Below, in pieces: positions 1 through 10,658 of a DNA stretch of 64,000 bases; positions within the stretch are counted from its first letter, which is position 1; every line of letters begins with the position of its first letter. The stretch comes from Jaltomata sinuosa (lineage: Eukaryota; Streptophyta; Magnoliopsida; Solanales; Solanaceae), in the NCBI GenBank assembly GCA_003996215.1, contig QJPP01000058.1, positions 868,001 to 932,000 of the forward strand, read 5' to 3'. Below the pieces are notes generated by a model. The model had not been told where the DNA came from and searched no databases. It worked only from the letters and a program-made list of their open reading frames with translations. The translations under genes and the position numbers were made by a program.

Positions 1-1034
1 GAATTTCCTTTTCAATTCTCTCGAACTTGAAAAGGTGAAATTTCTTATTTCAATCCTAAACATCAAGTAGATTAATCTAGTTACAACATTAATCATAAGA
101 CAAGAATTGGTGGTCTCGAATCCTCGTAGTTAATCAAATTTCCCGATTTTAATCTCTTTGGTCAAGCAAATCAAACCTAGGGATGTTGTAATGTTTGAAA
201 CCATTAGAAAATGTAAATAACGAATGATTAACAACGTGTCAACATATAAATTGAACCCTACGCTACCCGGAATCTATATTGTTACTTTTGCCATGGCTTC
301 CACAACCCTAGTTGCGACAAGTTAGCCACTCATGCTTGAAAAATGAAAGAATGAAGTAATAGTATTCATAGTAATAAGAAAAGGTTCTTACAAAATAGAT
401 GAACATAAGCTTCAAGCTTTCCAAGAACAATAAGCCAAAATCCCAAGAACAATCGAAGAAGAAGAAGAAAACGTTTTTGTGTCATGTTTTCTCCTCCCAA
501 ACACGTCCAAAACGCCTCTCAAAATATTAGTTAATGAATAATTAAAATAACCCTAACACTGGGTATTTATATTAGTCCAGGAAATAAAGTCCAAACATAG
601 AAATTTCGGAATCCTGCTTTGCCTTAACGGGTCGTCTGACGGACCCTCATGCATATGACTAGCCGTCACTCTAACCATCGCCACTATCCAGTGCATGAAG
701 TGCCTGGCTGTCTCATCCTGATGGCTTGGCTGACGGTCAGTCACAGGTGTGACGGCCCATCAGGCTAACCGTCACCCATATCCAGTGCCTCCTCTAGCTG
801 CTGCCAGCTTTGGTGGCTCCCCTGACGGTCAGTCACCTATGTGATGAGCTGTCAGGCCCTCCATCATGCCTAACCAGTGTTACTTAGCTTGAGTATTTTT
901 CACTTCCTTTCTATCCTTGTCTCCATTTCCTGCAAATACAACATAAAAACATCAAAAACCACAAAGGTTGCTTAAAAACTTGCGAGTATTCTTAGTTAAA
1001 GGCATCAAATGTGCCGTAGAATACCGGCACATCA
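1..1034 (-). repeat. Partial LTR of the TG (Athila-like gag-only) family
   Basis: The sequence matches the right-hand part of the complete TG LTRs at 21507-22819 and 27113-28431, and the reverse complement of 50916-52228. The outer end is intact: on the minus strand the LTR starts TGATGTGCCGG at 1034. No purine tract follows at 1035, so this is the outer edge of a 5' LTR or of a solo LTR, with the rest of the element to the left of the window. It is visibly more diverged from TG1 and TG2 than they are from each other. It lies inside the 3' untranslated part of the Ogre element; the expected target duplication is cgtag at 1035-1039, but its partner is outside the window. Confidence 0.85.
564..571 (-). 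promoter_or_regulatory. TATA box of the truncated TG LTR
   Basis: TATAAATA on the minus strand, at the same place as in the four complete TG LTRs. A cluster of GACGG/CCGTC motifs lies upstream at about 628-835. Confidence 0.6.
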
Positions 1035-1083
1035 CGTAGTTCCCTCACTTATAGTGGGAGATTATTGGAAATAATTAAAGGGA

Positions 1084-1243
1084 TGACCGAGGCCGACAAA
1101 GGCTGCCTATGTATCTCATTCTGGAGAATTCAGGTCAAACGTAGTTCATTCGGGGAAAGATAGATTTTCCTAAGGGGTTGACCGAGGCCGACACAGGTCG
1201 CCTACGTATCTCATTCTTGAGAATTCAGGTCAAACGTAGTTCG
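1084..1243 (-). repeat. Two direct repeats in the Ogre 3' untranslated region
   Basis: Two copies of a block of about 64 bases (1084-1147 and 1180-1243, offset 96) run from gaccgaggccgac to acgtagttc. A third, partial copy (cgtagttc) starts at 1035 where the TG LTR interrupts it, and a related copy lies at 7906-7947 between the ORF1-like and gag regions. The block has inverted CTACGTA ends. Confidence 0.8.
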
Positions 1244-1324
1244 TTCAAGAGGATAGGGATGTTTTAAGCTATTACAAAGCATAAAATGATCACAATCAGG
1301 GAATGCTATTACAGGGAAATGAAA

Positions 1325-2480
1325 TTAAAGGAAAACTATCCCTAAACAAAGTATCTCTTCACAGCATCGGAATTGATCGGTTTGGTTCACACTTGACCGT
1401 CCATTTTGGATAGGATTAGAGCTCCTCCGGATAACACTTTCTGGATGACATACGGGCCTTGCCAATTGGGTGCAAACTTTCCTTTGTATTCCTCCTGGTG
1501 GGGAAAAATGCGCTCGAGAACCAGTTGTCCTACGGCAAATATGCGATCTCTCACTCTTTTGTTGAATGCACGAATCATTCATTGCTGGTACAACTGACCA
1601 TGGCCTACGACACTCATCCTTTTCTCATCAATCAATATAAGTTGCTCATGATGGGCGCAAACCCATTCTTCATTGTTCAGTCCGCCTTATCGAATGATCC
1701 TAAGAGATGGTATTTCAACTTCCACAGGTATCACTGCTTTCGACCCATACACCAATAAATAAGGGGTTGCCCCGGTCGAAGTCCTGAGTATCGTACAGTA
1801 TCCCAATAAAGCATAAGGCAACATCTCGTGCCAAAATTGGTGATGGTCGACCATTTTTCTCAAGATCTTCTTAATATACTTATTGGCGGCTTCCATAGCT
1901 CCATATATTTGTGGCCGGTATGCGGTTGAAATATGGTGAGTGATCTTGAATTGCTCACATATTTCTTTCATCAAGTGGCTGTTCAGATTCGTTCCGTTGT
2001 CGGTAATAATTGACTCGGGGATCCCGGATCGACAGATTAGGTTATTTTTAACAAAATCGGCTACAATCTTCTTGGTCACAGACTTGTAAGAAGCATCTTC
2101 TACCCACTAGGTGAAGTAATCAATAGCTACCAAAATGAGCCTATGTCCATTCAAGGTATACGGCTCGACGGGACCAATGACATCCAGGCCCCAGGCTACA
2201 AAAGGCCATGGTGCACTTATTGCATGAATATCGCTAGGTGGTACTAGAATCAAATCTCCGTGGATCTGGGACTAGTGACATTTTTTGTACGAACTTGATA
2301 CAGTCATTTTCCATGGTCATCCAAAAGTATCCAGTTCGCAAAATCTTCTAGGCTAGGGTGAACCCATTCATGTGGGGACCATGCACTCCAGCGTGTACCT
2401 CTGCCAATAGTCTTGTGGCTTCCACCGAATCAACGCATCTTAAGAATCCAAGGTCCAGAGTCCTCCTATACAGGATTTCT
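1325..2480 (-). pseudogene. Ogre integrase (broken)
   Basis: This is the integrase of the Ogre polyprotein, which inserts the cDNA into the host chromosome. Read from 2480 downward it shows the His/His part of the zinc-binding region (HAGVHG, about 2380-2405), a Cys/Cys pair near 2290, and a core with the first acidic residue in WGLDVIGP (about 2190), the second in TDNGTN (about 2010) and the Glu in AMEAANKYIKK (about 1890). A C-terminal piece at 1387-1578 contains GKFAPNWQGPYVI, the GPF/Y-like end. All three catalytic acids are present. It is broken by a run of A's that shifts the frame near 2283, by stops near 2270 and 2108, and by breaks near 1685 and 1580. It continues from the archaeal-type RNase H without a gap. 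Confidence 0.85.
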
Positions 2481-2489
2481 CTATTTAGG

Positions 2490-3190
2490 AAAACGTTGTT
2501 GGCCATTCGACGAATGATTTTCTTTTGGTTGGCGGTCACTTCTTTGGGATAGACTCCAACTTCTAGATACCTCTTGATATAATAATACCATGGTTTTCCA
2601 TCTGATTCTGCTTTGACTTGCGCATAGTGTGCATGTTGTTCTTTGAGACCTATTATAAACGGATCAATATAATTCGAATCGGGATTCTGAATCATGGAGG
2701 ATATGGTTTCCAAGGCATCGGCAAACTCATTATGAGTCCTTGGTGTATGCTTGAATTTGATCTTCCTGAATCTCTTGCACAAACTTTGAACCATCTTCAC
2801 ATACGACATGATCTTTGGTTCTTCACAGCCCATTCACCTTGAACTTGGTGAATTAGCAAATCGGAATCACCTATGACCAAAAGTTCTCGGATATTCATAT
2901 CAATAGCTAGTTGGATACCGAGAATACAAGCTTCATACTCGGCCATGTTGTTAGTGCACGAGAAATGAAGTTTGGATATCACCAGATAGTACTGACCAGT
3001 TTCTGATACCAAGCCTGCTCCAATGCCTAAACCTTTGAAGTTGACCTCTCCATCGAAGAACAATCTCCAACTGGGGTATGAATCAGCAACCGGATTTTCA
3101 TCAATATTTTCACCTACGAACAAAATCTCTTCATCGGGGAAGTAAGTTTGGAGCGGTTCATAATCTTCATCAACCGGATTTTCTGCTAAA
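2490..3190 (-). pseudogene. Second, archaeal-type RNase H domain of Ogre
   Basis: Between the normal RNase H and the integrase there is a second RNase H fold: FFDGEVNFKGLG (first Asp, about 3030-3065), NNMAEYEA (Glu, about 2930-2950), GDSDLLIHQVQGEW (second Asp, about 2825-2870) and a C-terminal HNEFADALE (about 2720-2745). A second RNase H of archaeal type is a published trait of plant Tat/Ogre elements. The ORFs at 2797-3591 and 2348-2833 overlap in different frames, so there is one frameshift near 2800-2830, between the second Asp and the HNEFAD motif. The motif residues themselves are intact. The 2490-2700 part is the spacer to the integrase zinc region. Confidence 0.85.
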
Positions 3191-4800
3191 TGATATGCTA
3201 AGGCCTGTCCCTTGATTGATTTTTGAGTCACATATACGATATCGAACTCACATAGCAATATTTTCCATTTGGCCAATTTCTCCGTAGGCATGGCCTTTTG
3301 GAATATGTACTTCAGGCGGTCCATTCTGGAAATGAGATATGTCGTATAGGATGACAAATAATGTCTCAACTTCTGAGCGACCCAAGTCAAAGCACAATAA
3401 GTCTTTTCTAAAAAAGTATAACGAAACTCGCACGGAGTGAACTTTTTACTCAGATAATAAATCGCTCGTTCTTTCTTTCCGGTTTCATCATGTTGTCCAA
3501 GGATACATCCGAAGGCATTTTCTGAAACCGATAGATACAGCAATAATGGGCTCCCTTCTCTTGGAGGAACCAATATCAGAGGACTGGACAAGTAGTCCTT
3601 GATACGATCAAAAGCTTACTGGCACTCCTTGGTCCAACCAGTCGGCACATCTTTCTTTAATAACTTGAAAATGGGTTCACAAATAACCGTTGATTGAGCT
3701 ATCAATCGACTAATATAATTCAACCTTCCCAGGAAACTCATGACCTCTTTCTTGGTCTTCGGGGGAGGCAACTCTTGAATTGCTTTGATCTTTGAAGGGT
3801 CAAGATCGATGCCCCTTCTACTAACTATAAAACCCAATTGCCAGCTTATCACCCTGAAAGCACACTTTGCGGGATTCAATTTTAGGTAGTAATTTTGCAT
3901 GCGGTCAAAAACTTCCTCAAATGGTTCAAGTGATCTGAACTCTCGCGGGATTTGACAATCACGTCATCCATGTATACCTCGATCTCTTTATGAATCATGT
4001 CATGGAAAATGGTTGTCATGGCTCACATATAAGTAGCACCCGCATTTTTTAGACCAAATCGAATCACTCGGTAATGGTCGATACCCCCGGGGGTGATAAA
4101 GGTTATTTTCTCCGCATCTTTTTCATCCATTAAGATCTGATGGTATCCAGCAAAACAATCCATGAATGACTGCATTTTGTGCTTCACGCAGTTATCGATA
4201 AGGATATGGATATTGGGCAATGGAAAGTTGTCTTTGGGACTGGCCCTGTTCAGGCCTCGATAATCAACACAGATTATGATTTTCCCATCTTTCTTAGGAA
4301 CTGGGACGATATTGGCCAACTAGGTCAGATAATTTCTAACCCCTACCTCTCCAGACTGAATGTGTTTAGTAACTTCTTCCTTGATCTTAAGACTTATATT
4401 TGGCTTGAACTTTCGAATCTTCTGCTTGATGGGATCAAACCCTGGATCAATAGGCAGCTTGTGGGAGACTATGTCTGTGATTAGCTCTGGCATATTGTTG
4501 TAGGCCCAAGAAAATATGTCGATGTATTCTTAGAGCAATATGATAAGTTCTCTTTTCTGTGTTTCTGCCAAATGGACACTGATTCTGGTTTCTTTGACTT
4601 CTTGGTCATCTCCTAGATTGTCCGTCTTAGTTTCCTCTAGATTAGGCTTTTTCTGGGTTCTCAAAGTCTTTTAATTCCTTTGTCAAGTCTTCATGAACCA
4701 TAGTTTCTTTATCATATTCCTCAAAATCATCGTCACCTAGCTCAATTTGTTCGTTAAGCCCTTGACATAACATGACAGTGGTAGATTTAACTTATTATTA
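3191..4800 (-). pseudogene. Ogre reverse transcriptase and RNase H
   Basis: Reverse transcriptase copies the element RNA and the RNase H removes the template. RT motifs in minus-strand order: VPKKDGK (about 4290), VDYRGLNRASPKDNFPLPN (about 4210-4270), YHQILMDEKDAEK (about 4120) and the catalytic YMDD at 3963-3974. RNase H follows with the SKKFTPCE and LEKTYCAL region (about 3395-3460). The frame breaks between 4023 and 3900, and a TAA at 3616-3618 interrupts the RT/RNase H connection. The N-terminal part from 4800 to 4330 is an acidic linker with stops and one frameshift near 4640-4670. The downstream boundary of the putative intron fixes the 4800 edge. An RT with YMDD and this NFPLPN box is typical of Tat elements. 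Confidence 0.88.
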
Positions 4801-5053
4801 CTGAAACCAAAACAAAACGGGTTAGAAAATAATAAGCAAATAAAAATAAATCTTTAAACAATGAATATTTTCAAAATAAGGAGGCTTCCATTTGAAATTC
4901 AGAAATATTTACAAACTATGGCTACAACCTACATGAATGTAGGTTCATGCCTTTTAGAAAGCAGTTAAGACTACGAGGAAATTTAAAACATAAAGGGCGG
5001 GTCGCGGAGCCTCATCCGGACCATCGTCGAATTTTGTAAAACAAAGTCTTTGT
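4801..5053 (-). other. Putative Ogre intron between protease and RT
   Basis: An AT-rich non-coding gap separates protease from RT. On the minus strand it ends TTTTGTTTTGGTTTCAG at 4801, a strong plant 3' splice site with polypyrimidine tract, followed at once by coding-like sequence in frame with the RT linker. Ogre elements are known to have a partly spliced intron exactly here. The donor is not fixed; a GT lies near 5058. The position is inferred from sequence only. Confidence 0.5.
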
Positions 5054-5970
5054 CTACCCAGCCGAGTGGTGAGTAGCCAAGGTAGTGGCGACCCAGTTTA
5101 ACAATTCCTTGCCGGGTTTGAGGTTCCTGATTGTGGTTGTTTCAGGAGCTTTTTCCCCAATAACATCACACTCCTCAAACAGATCCCCTATTCCATCCTC
5201 CAACCCATCACTTGGGGGACTGACACGTACCGGGAAGGATTGATACAAATGAGGAAAAGGCTTGGGCAGTCCTGACCTCTTCTTTTCGTTGTTGCTGGCT
5301 TCGCCTTCTTGGATCATATACCCCAATCTGTGCTTGCTCAACTGTCCAGGGATACTTAAAGGTTCGATCTAACCATTAGAGTTCCTTTCTAGCCCCGAGC
5401 CTGGTTCATAACCACACCTCAGCATTGTGGTCGCAAGCATCTTGTAAATGGGAGGCATAGGAATTTGAGGAGCCAGGTCCTCTTCTGTGGCATTCACAAT
5501 TTCCACCGTGTAGAAGTCACTCCCTCTCGGGACCTCTTCGATTATGGGGAAACAACCATTTGGGCGACTCAGGTGGCTTCCCTCTCCATGGATTACTACT
5601 TCGTGCCCTTCACAAAAGAACTTCACCATTTGGTGCAAGGTTGATGGCACGGCCCCAGCTTCGTGGATCCATGGCCATCCCAAAAGAAAATTATAACTAG
5701 TGGTAATATCCATGACCCGTAACTCTATTCGAAATTTAGTGGGTCCCATCTGGATGTATAGGTTGAATTCTCCAAGGGTATCTCTCTGTTCTCCGTCGAA
5801 GGCCCTCCCATTGACCCTGCTTTGATGGATCTTTCCCAAATCGTATTCCAACTGTGTCGGTATTGACAATGGACAAATGTTCAATCCTGATCCGTCATCG
5901 ATCAGTACCCTGTTCACAACCTTTTCTTGACTCTAAATAGTGATATGTAGAGCCTTGTCATGCGTCACGC
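5054..5970 (-). pseudogene. Ogre aspartic protease with G-patch-like tail
   Basis: The protease cuts the Ogre polyprotein. The active-site motif reads LIDDGSGLNICP (about 5870-5905), a DDGS version of the usual DT/SG box, followed by the YNFLLGWPWIHEAGAVPS flap region (about 5640-5690). Downstream, at about 5365-5415, MLRCGYEPGSGL resembles a G-patch, a glycine-rich RNA-binding motif found after some retroviral proteases. One in-frame stop at about 5367-5369 separates the two ORF pieces (5369-5917 and 5054-5341); another stop near 5935 separates the protease from the upstream linker. The tail to 5054 has no recognised domain. The G-patch call is by eye and less sure than the protease. Confidence 0.8.
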
Positions 5971-5987
5971 CTTCAAAAGGTAACTCA

Positions 5988-6560
5988 TCATCGCCTTCCT
6001 AGGACTTGGCTTACCATGGCAGTCAAGTTTTCTGCACTGGTACTCGTGGGCACGTAAGCTTCATTTAGAACCTTGAGTAACGCCTGTCTGTGGTACAGGG
6101 AACTCATGAGCAATACCCAAATAGAAATTTGAGTCGGGGTCTTTTCCAAGTGTTTCACAATCGAGTACTCTTTTGGCTGTATTCTTCTACAAAACTCTTC
6201 TTCTTCGCCTTCAGTGACTGGCATTTTCTGCAAACTTTTCTTGTGAACATCATCTTCCAGATTATCGAGGACATAACATCTCCCAGATCTTATTATGCCG
6301 TGAGTTGTGATGGCTTCAATTATGAACTCTTTTTCAACCAGCACCAACATAGCAAATTTCTTCTTCTCTTTGATGCTAAAAGTAGCTACAGACCTTTCTA
6401 GTTCCTCAGGCTTTCTAGGGCTCGCCGGCACTATGGACATGCTTGCGAACCATTCTTTCTCTATTTTGATCATGTTTACAGTGGCTCTTCGGTGATTCAG
6501 AAGTGGGTTGTTATTAACATTTGGCGGTGCTGTCTATAAGGTGACTACCTTCTAATGGAT
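5988..6560 (-). pseudogene. Ogre gag-protease linker
   Basis: A 161-residue open stretch (5988-6473) lies between the gag zinc motif and the protease. It has a Lys/Glu-rich middle and no enzyme motif. It is typical in position and style of the long linker in Ogre gag-pro. It is in a different frame from the protease ORF, so at least one frameshift separates them. No function can be assigned. Confidence 0.6.
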
Positions 6561-7500
6561 CAAATCTTGAATCTTGTGTATTAGATTGATGCAATCCTCT
6601 GTGCTGTGTCCTGCGCCTCTAGAGTGATATGCACAATGCCGATCAGCTTTGTAGAAAAGAGAGTTGACGTTACCTGGTTTATGCTGAATGGGCTAAACTA
6701 ACCCAGTGGCCTTAAGTCTTTCATATAACTGAGTTTGGGTCTCGACTAATTGAGTGAAAGTTCGAGGAGCTTTCTTTTCCAAATTTGGTCGAGGGAGATC
6801 GGGGTTAGCGGGAGGAGCAACCCGGTGGTTGTTTTTGTTTTCAGGAGCTCTTTGGTATACTGGAAAATTCTGGGGAGGTGCTTGGTAGGGGGATTGTATA
6901 TTTGGGACTGGTGTTTGGTAGATGGGCTGCACATTTGGCACGGGAGTTTGGTAGATTGGCTGAGTATAGAAGATTGGTTGAGGGTTTTGTGGAAATGGAG
7001 GAGGGGTTGTTGGAACAAGTGGCTTCTTGTAACCAGCTCCAAAGGGTTTATGTAGCTTTGGACTAGGATTGAAAGATATCTAAGATACCTCCTCTCTTTT
7101 TTTCTTTGGGGGTCTGGTAGGTCCTGAAGAAACCGGGGTTTTGGCAATATTGCCACTGCGAAGCCCTTCTTCAACAATCTCTCCGATTGTGACTAAGTCG
7201 GTGAACTGGGCCTTTACTGCCGATATCATCTTGCCATAAACTTCCGAATCCTGAGCGCGCATAAACACCGTGCTTATTTCTTCATCGGTCATAGGAGGCT
7301 GGACTCTCACGACCTCTTTTCTCCACCGGTAAGCATAATCTCTGAAATCTTCATTTGACTTCCTCCTGCATCTTTTTTAATTTCTTCACAAGCTCTTTGA
7401 TCATTTCATTCTGTTCCACGATGACGCTGTCTCTTATAGCCAGGGCATTTTCTTCCTCACTATCAGTCAGAAAAGCGAGGGTCAGAGGAAGGATCTAAGT
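6561..7500 (-). pseudogene. Ogre gag, core deleted
   Basis: Gag would form the particle that packages the RNA. On the minus strand the N-terminal part is a coiled-coil-like helix (about 7365-7470, ending KKLKKMQEEV), followed directly by the C-terminal end of the capsid-like domain (DFRDYAYRWRKEVVRVQPP, about 7300-7360). The large central capsid region expected between these is missing, so there is an internal deletion at about 7362-7368. Then come TDEEISTVFMRAQDSEVYGKM and a Pro/Gln-rich linker with repeated Y(Q)AP/TPVP units (6700-6990). A Cys-His cluster CAYHSRGAGHSTEDC (about 6590-6636) replaces a normal CCHC knuckle, as in other Tat gags. Frames change near 7080 and 6700. Confidence 0.75.
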
Positions 7501-7597
7501 GTGCTTTCCAGCGAGTGAAGTAAGAGTGTTCAACCAGTTTTTGTCAACACAAACTGGTTTCTTTTATCTGTTGAAATGAAAAACAACTCAAAAGTCG

Positions 7598-7885
7598 CTA
7601 TGTTAGTTTTTTGTTAGTGAAAAATAATACAAGATATATGGTGAGAAAGAAACACATATGAATTACTTTAAACACATAAAAGTTTCTTTTCGTCAAGGCA
7701 AATTGGTCCACAAGTGGTTTTGACTCAATCGTTTCAAAGGACAGGATTTTGTCCGTTGATTTGGGATTAGTAGGTTTTCTCAGGAAAGGTTGATTTTGTT
7801 GATCTTGTAACATCTCTTCCTTTTGTTCTCCTGAACTCTTCGTCATCTTCGTCGATGTGGAGAAATGACAATTTCTTGAAGACAT
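7598..7885 (-). CDS. Small unrecognised ORF before Ogre gag
   Basis: A 95-residue open frame with a hydrophilic Lys/Gln/Ser-rich first half and a hydrophobic end. It begins just after the 7906-7947 repeat block. I do not recognise it, and it may be chance or leader sequence between ORF1 and gag. Confidence 0.2.
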   Translation of the reverse strand: MSSRNCHFSTSTKMTKSSGEQKEEMLQDQQNQPFLRKPTNPKSTDKILSFETIESKPLVDQFALTKRNFYVFKVIHMCFFLTIYLVLFFTNKKLT

Positions 7886-7905
7886 GGTTCGGGCCTTGAA
7901 GGATA

Positions 7906-7947
7906 CCTACGTATCTCATGAAGGAGAATTCAGGCCCTACGTAGTTC
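7906..7947 (-). repeat. Internal copy of the Ogre CTACGTA block
   Basis: Runs cctacgtatctcat to ctacgtagttc, with the same layout as the two 3' repeats at 1084-1243. It lies between the ORF1-like region and gag. Confidence 0.7.
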
Positions 7948-8122
7948 GAACTTGTGATAGATAAGTTGTCTTATTTCATTTCATCCACTATTCTAAATAC
8001 AAGGGGAAAGTAATAGACGACATCGAAAATTAAAACAAAGAAACTGAAAGCTAAAACTCTGCTACTTTTGCTACTTTCAGCTTTGGATGATGGGATCTGC
8101 TAGACTCTTCTTGATTTTTTCT

Positions 8123-9141
8123 TCAAGGATGATAAAGGGGAAACTCCAGCTCTATTTTTCCCATTTCAATGAGGTATTCCAAATTGACCTGAAGATGGCG
8201 ACAAGTCTCGATATTATGGCCTCCGATCCTTTTGTGGTAGAGGCAAACTTCTTTCCCCTGACGCCAAGCCCTGGGCATCTTCCCTGGTCTCCTTTCCACG
8301 GGCTCCAGGATCCTGGTTTGGACCAGCTTAGTATAGATTTCATAGTAAGTGTCCTGGAAGACAGTGAAATCATAGCGATGAATAATCATTTCCTTAGTGA
8401 TGGGCATGCCATAGCCAACTTGGTCACAAGCAAGGATAGTTCGGGGGCTCCATAGATGGCTTATCTGGCCGTTAGTGATCATGTGGTAAATCTGGGCTCT
8501 TAGGGCATAGCATTCATTGGTAGTGTGTCCTCTGCGATGTGGATCATAGGCACATTCTTTGTGCTCATTGTGAGGGTGACATCTGAATCCCTCAGATTAG
8601 TCAGGATGCAGGCCCCCATAGCTTTTAGGGTCTCGTAAATTTCTGAACAGAGAATCACCTTTGGATTTTTGGTATATTCACGGAGGTGAACTTTGAGGGT
8701 GATGGGCTTCCCTCCTGGACTGAATCTGGAAGGCCAAATAGCATCACCCTTGACCTTGGTCCAGTGGTGGACTCTCATGTCAAAGAGTTTGTCCCCTTCA
8801 TTAGTGGTCTCCATGGGCACTTGCTCATTGTCTTCGAGTTCTTCAGTTACTCTTTCCTTCCCTTTGTTGACTTGCTCCAATCCTCCACTGACATCCTAAA
8901 TCTTTAGGAGCAATTCTTTGAGTTCTAGGTCAAGGTCCGGTTCGGTCTTAGTCTCAGTTTTTCCCAGTATTTGGTCAATCGCAGCAATCCATTCTTTATC
9001 CTTGGCAGTTTGCTCTTCCACTTCATTGGACCGAGCTAAGGTAATTTCCATAAGTTGATCAACTCTCTCATGTTTTCTCTGAACCTCCTCTATTTCCTCT
9101 CGTATCCTTAGCATTCTCTCTCGCATAGTCACGGCCTCCAT
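8123..9141 (-). pseudogene. Ogre ORF1-like region
   Basis: Ogre elements carry an extra ORF of unknown function before gag. Three open pieces lie here: 8896-9141 (helical, Glu/Arg-rich, likely coiled coil from MRERMLRIREEIEEVQRK), 8500-8880 (in the same frame after one stop) and 8123-8482 (frame-shifted). The last contains CLYHKRIGGHNIETC (about 8200-8245), a Cys-His cluster laid out like the one in the gag of this same element. This suggests ORF1 shares a nucleic-acid-binding module with gag. No other domain is recognised. The region is broken by one stop near 8896 and one frameshift near 8490. Confidence 0.55.
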
Positions 9142-10637
9142 TTCAACCTTTCCTTAAAGAACGGAGATTATTTAGGAAGTTTTTAGAAGGCTTTAGGATT
9201 TTCTGAGAAACTTGAAAGACTTGGAGTATTTTGGTCGGACTTTACATAGTGGGCTTATATATATATATATATTTATTTTATTTTTTTTGCCTACGGTGTT
9301 CTAGAAAATTTCGGCATGTAGTGGACCAATTTTTCCTTGATTCAAGCAACACACATAGCACATAAAATAGTTTATATCACAATAATATCATGCTAATATC
9401 GCGTTCTAACTAGGTGACCTTTTTATGCCAAGGTTAGGCCTAGCAAGTTTGAAAGACGTATGTGACGTATCTGAACCATTCTATTGCCCCTAAAATAGCA
9501 TGTATTTATATATGGAAAACTTCTCTTTTTTAAAGGGATACAAATGCTAGCCGAAAGGGGGATATATTTTAGGGGAAAAGATATTTGCAGAAAAGTCACG
9601 CCCACGCAGGGGCGAATTTAGGTAATGTAAAGACATACATGGAAATAAAACCCATGCATGGGCGAAGATACTAAAGATATGACGTGGAAGGTCCTTCCTC
9701 GGTCTTGCTCCTCTTCGATGCTCCGGCAATGCTCCTAAGCTCGAATTGGCTCAACCACATGTCGCCCTGGATTTTCACCACTTTTTCATGCATAGGTAAT
9801 GCCCCGGCCTCTAAGGCTTTCCTGGTCATTTTTGAATCAAGCTGGGCTATTCCCATTCTAATATCTTTGAGTTCCTGAGTCAACCCTGCTATAGTGCGTC
9901 GAGTTTCTTCCTTTTTACTAACAGACTGTCCTCTGATGGTTAGGACCCAGATTTATCCACCACATTCGGAGGATGAGAGGCGCCTCTTTTACCATGTAAA
10001 ACTTGAGAATTTTGCCATCCTACAAAACAGAATAACCTGTTAGGACCCACCCCAGGACAATAGTCCTGTTACAACACATATGTCTTTCAAACAACACATA
10101 GTTGGATGCTATGTCGTTGGGTCGGAAACCCGTTGCCATGTTTTGGTGGTTTACTAATTCACTTAATATCTCTTGGATATTAAGACATCCTAGGCTAAGG
10201 CCTATTTTCGGGATTTGGTTTCGCTCTATCCTGAGTTTCTAGAATAGGTTTCGAAATTGACCTAGAACCTGGGTGGACAACCCAAGCTTGAAACAACAAG
10301 TGACCGTTAACCGATCGCGGGTAAACTACTTCACTCGTCTGTTTTAAAAATTGTGTATTTTGTCAAGAAAGACCGCAAAGATTTGCGTAATCGCCTTTTT
10401 ACCCCTAATGCATTCTAATGCTTTGCCAAGTGAGGCGGAGATTTGCATAATCTCCTTTTTACCCCTAATATATTCTAATGCTTTGCCAAGAGAGGCGTAA
10501 AATGCCATGAACAATTTATAATCGCGGAAAAAGTAAACAATTTAAGGAAAGCAATAAAGTTACAATTATTACAATTTCTGAATAGTTAGTCAAACAAGTT
10601 AGTTTCAAACAATAAGGTTAGAACCTAGTTGAATTAT
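9142..10637 (-). other. Ogre leader region
   Basis: Mostly non-coding. It holds a (TA)n run at about 9256-9272 beside a T-rich stretch, a 70-residue helical ORF at 9671-9883 (MTQELKDIRMGIAQLD start) that could be the N-terminal part of ORF1, and a 60-base tandem duplication at 10379-10498. No other gene is seen. Confidence 0.55.
10379..10498 (-). repeat. 60-base tandem duplication in the Ogre leader
   Basis: Two adjacent 60-base units (10379-10438 and 10439-10498), each from agatttgc through cctttttacccctaat to ctttgccaag, with a few differences. Confidence 0.8.
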
Positions 10638-10654
10638 CCCCAGTGGAGTCGCCA
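10638..10654 (-). other. Ogre primer binding site
   Basis: TGGCGACTCCACTGGGG on the minus strand, four bases after the inner LTR end. It begins TGG, complementary to a tRNA CCA tail; this PBS is typical of Tat/Ogre elements and is usually assigned to a tRNA-Arg. The tRNA identity is from knowledge, not from a match made here. Confidence 0.75.
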
Positions 10655-10658
10655 TTTC

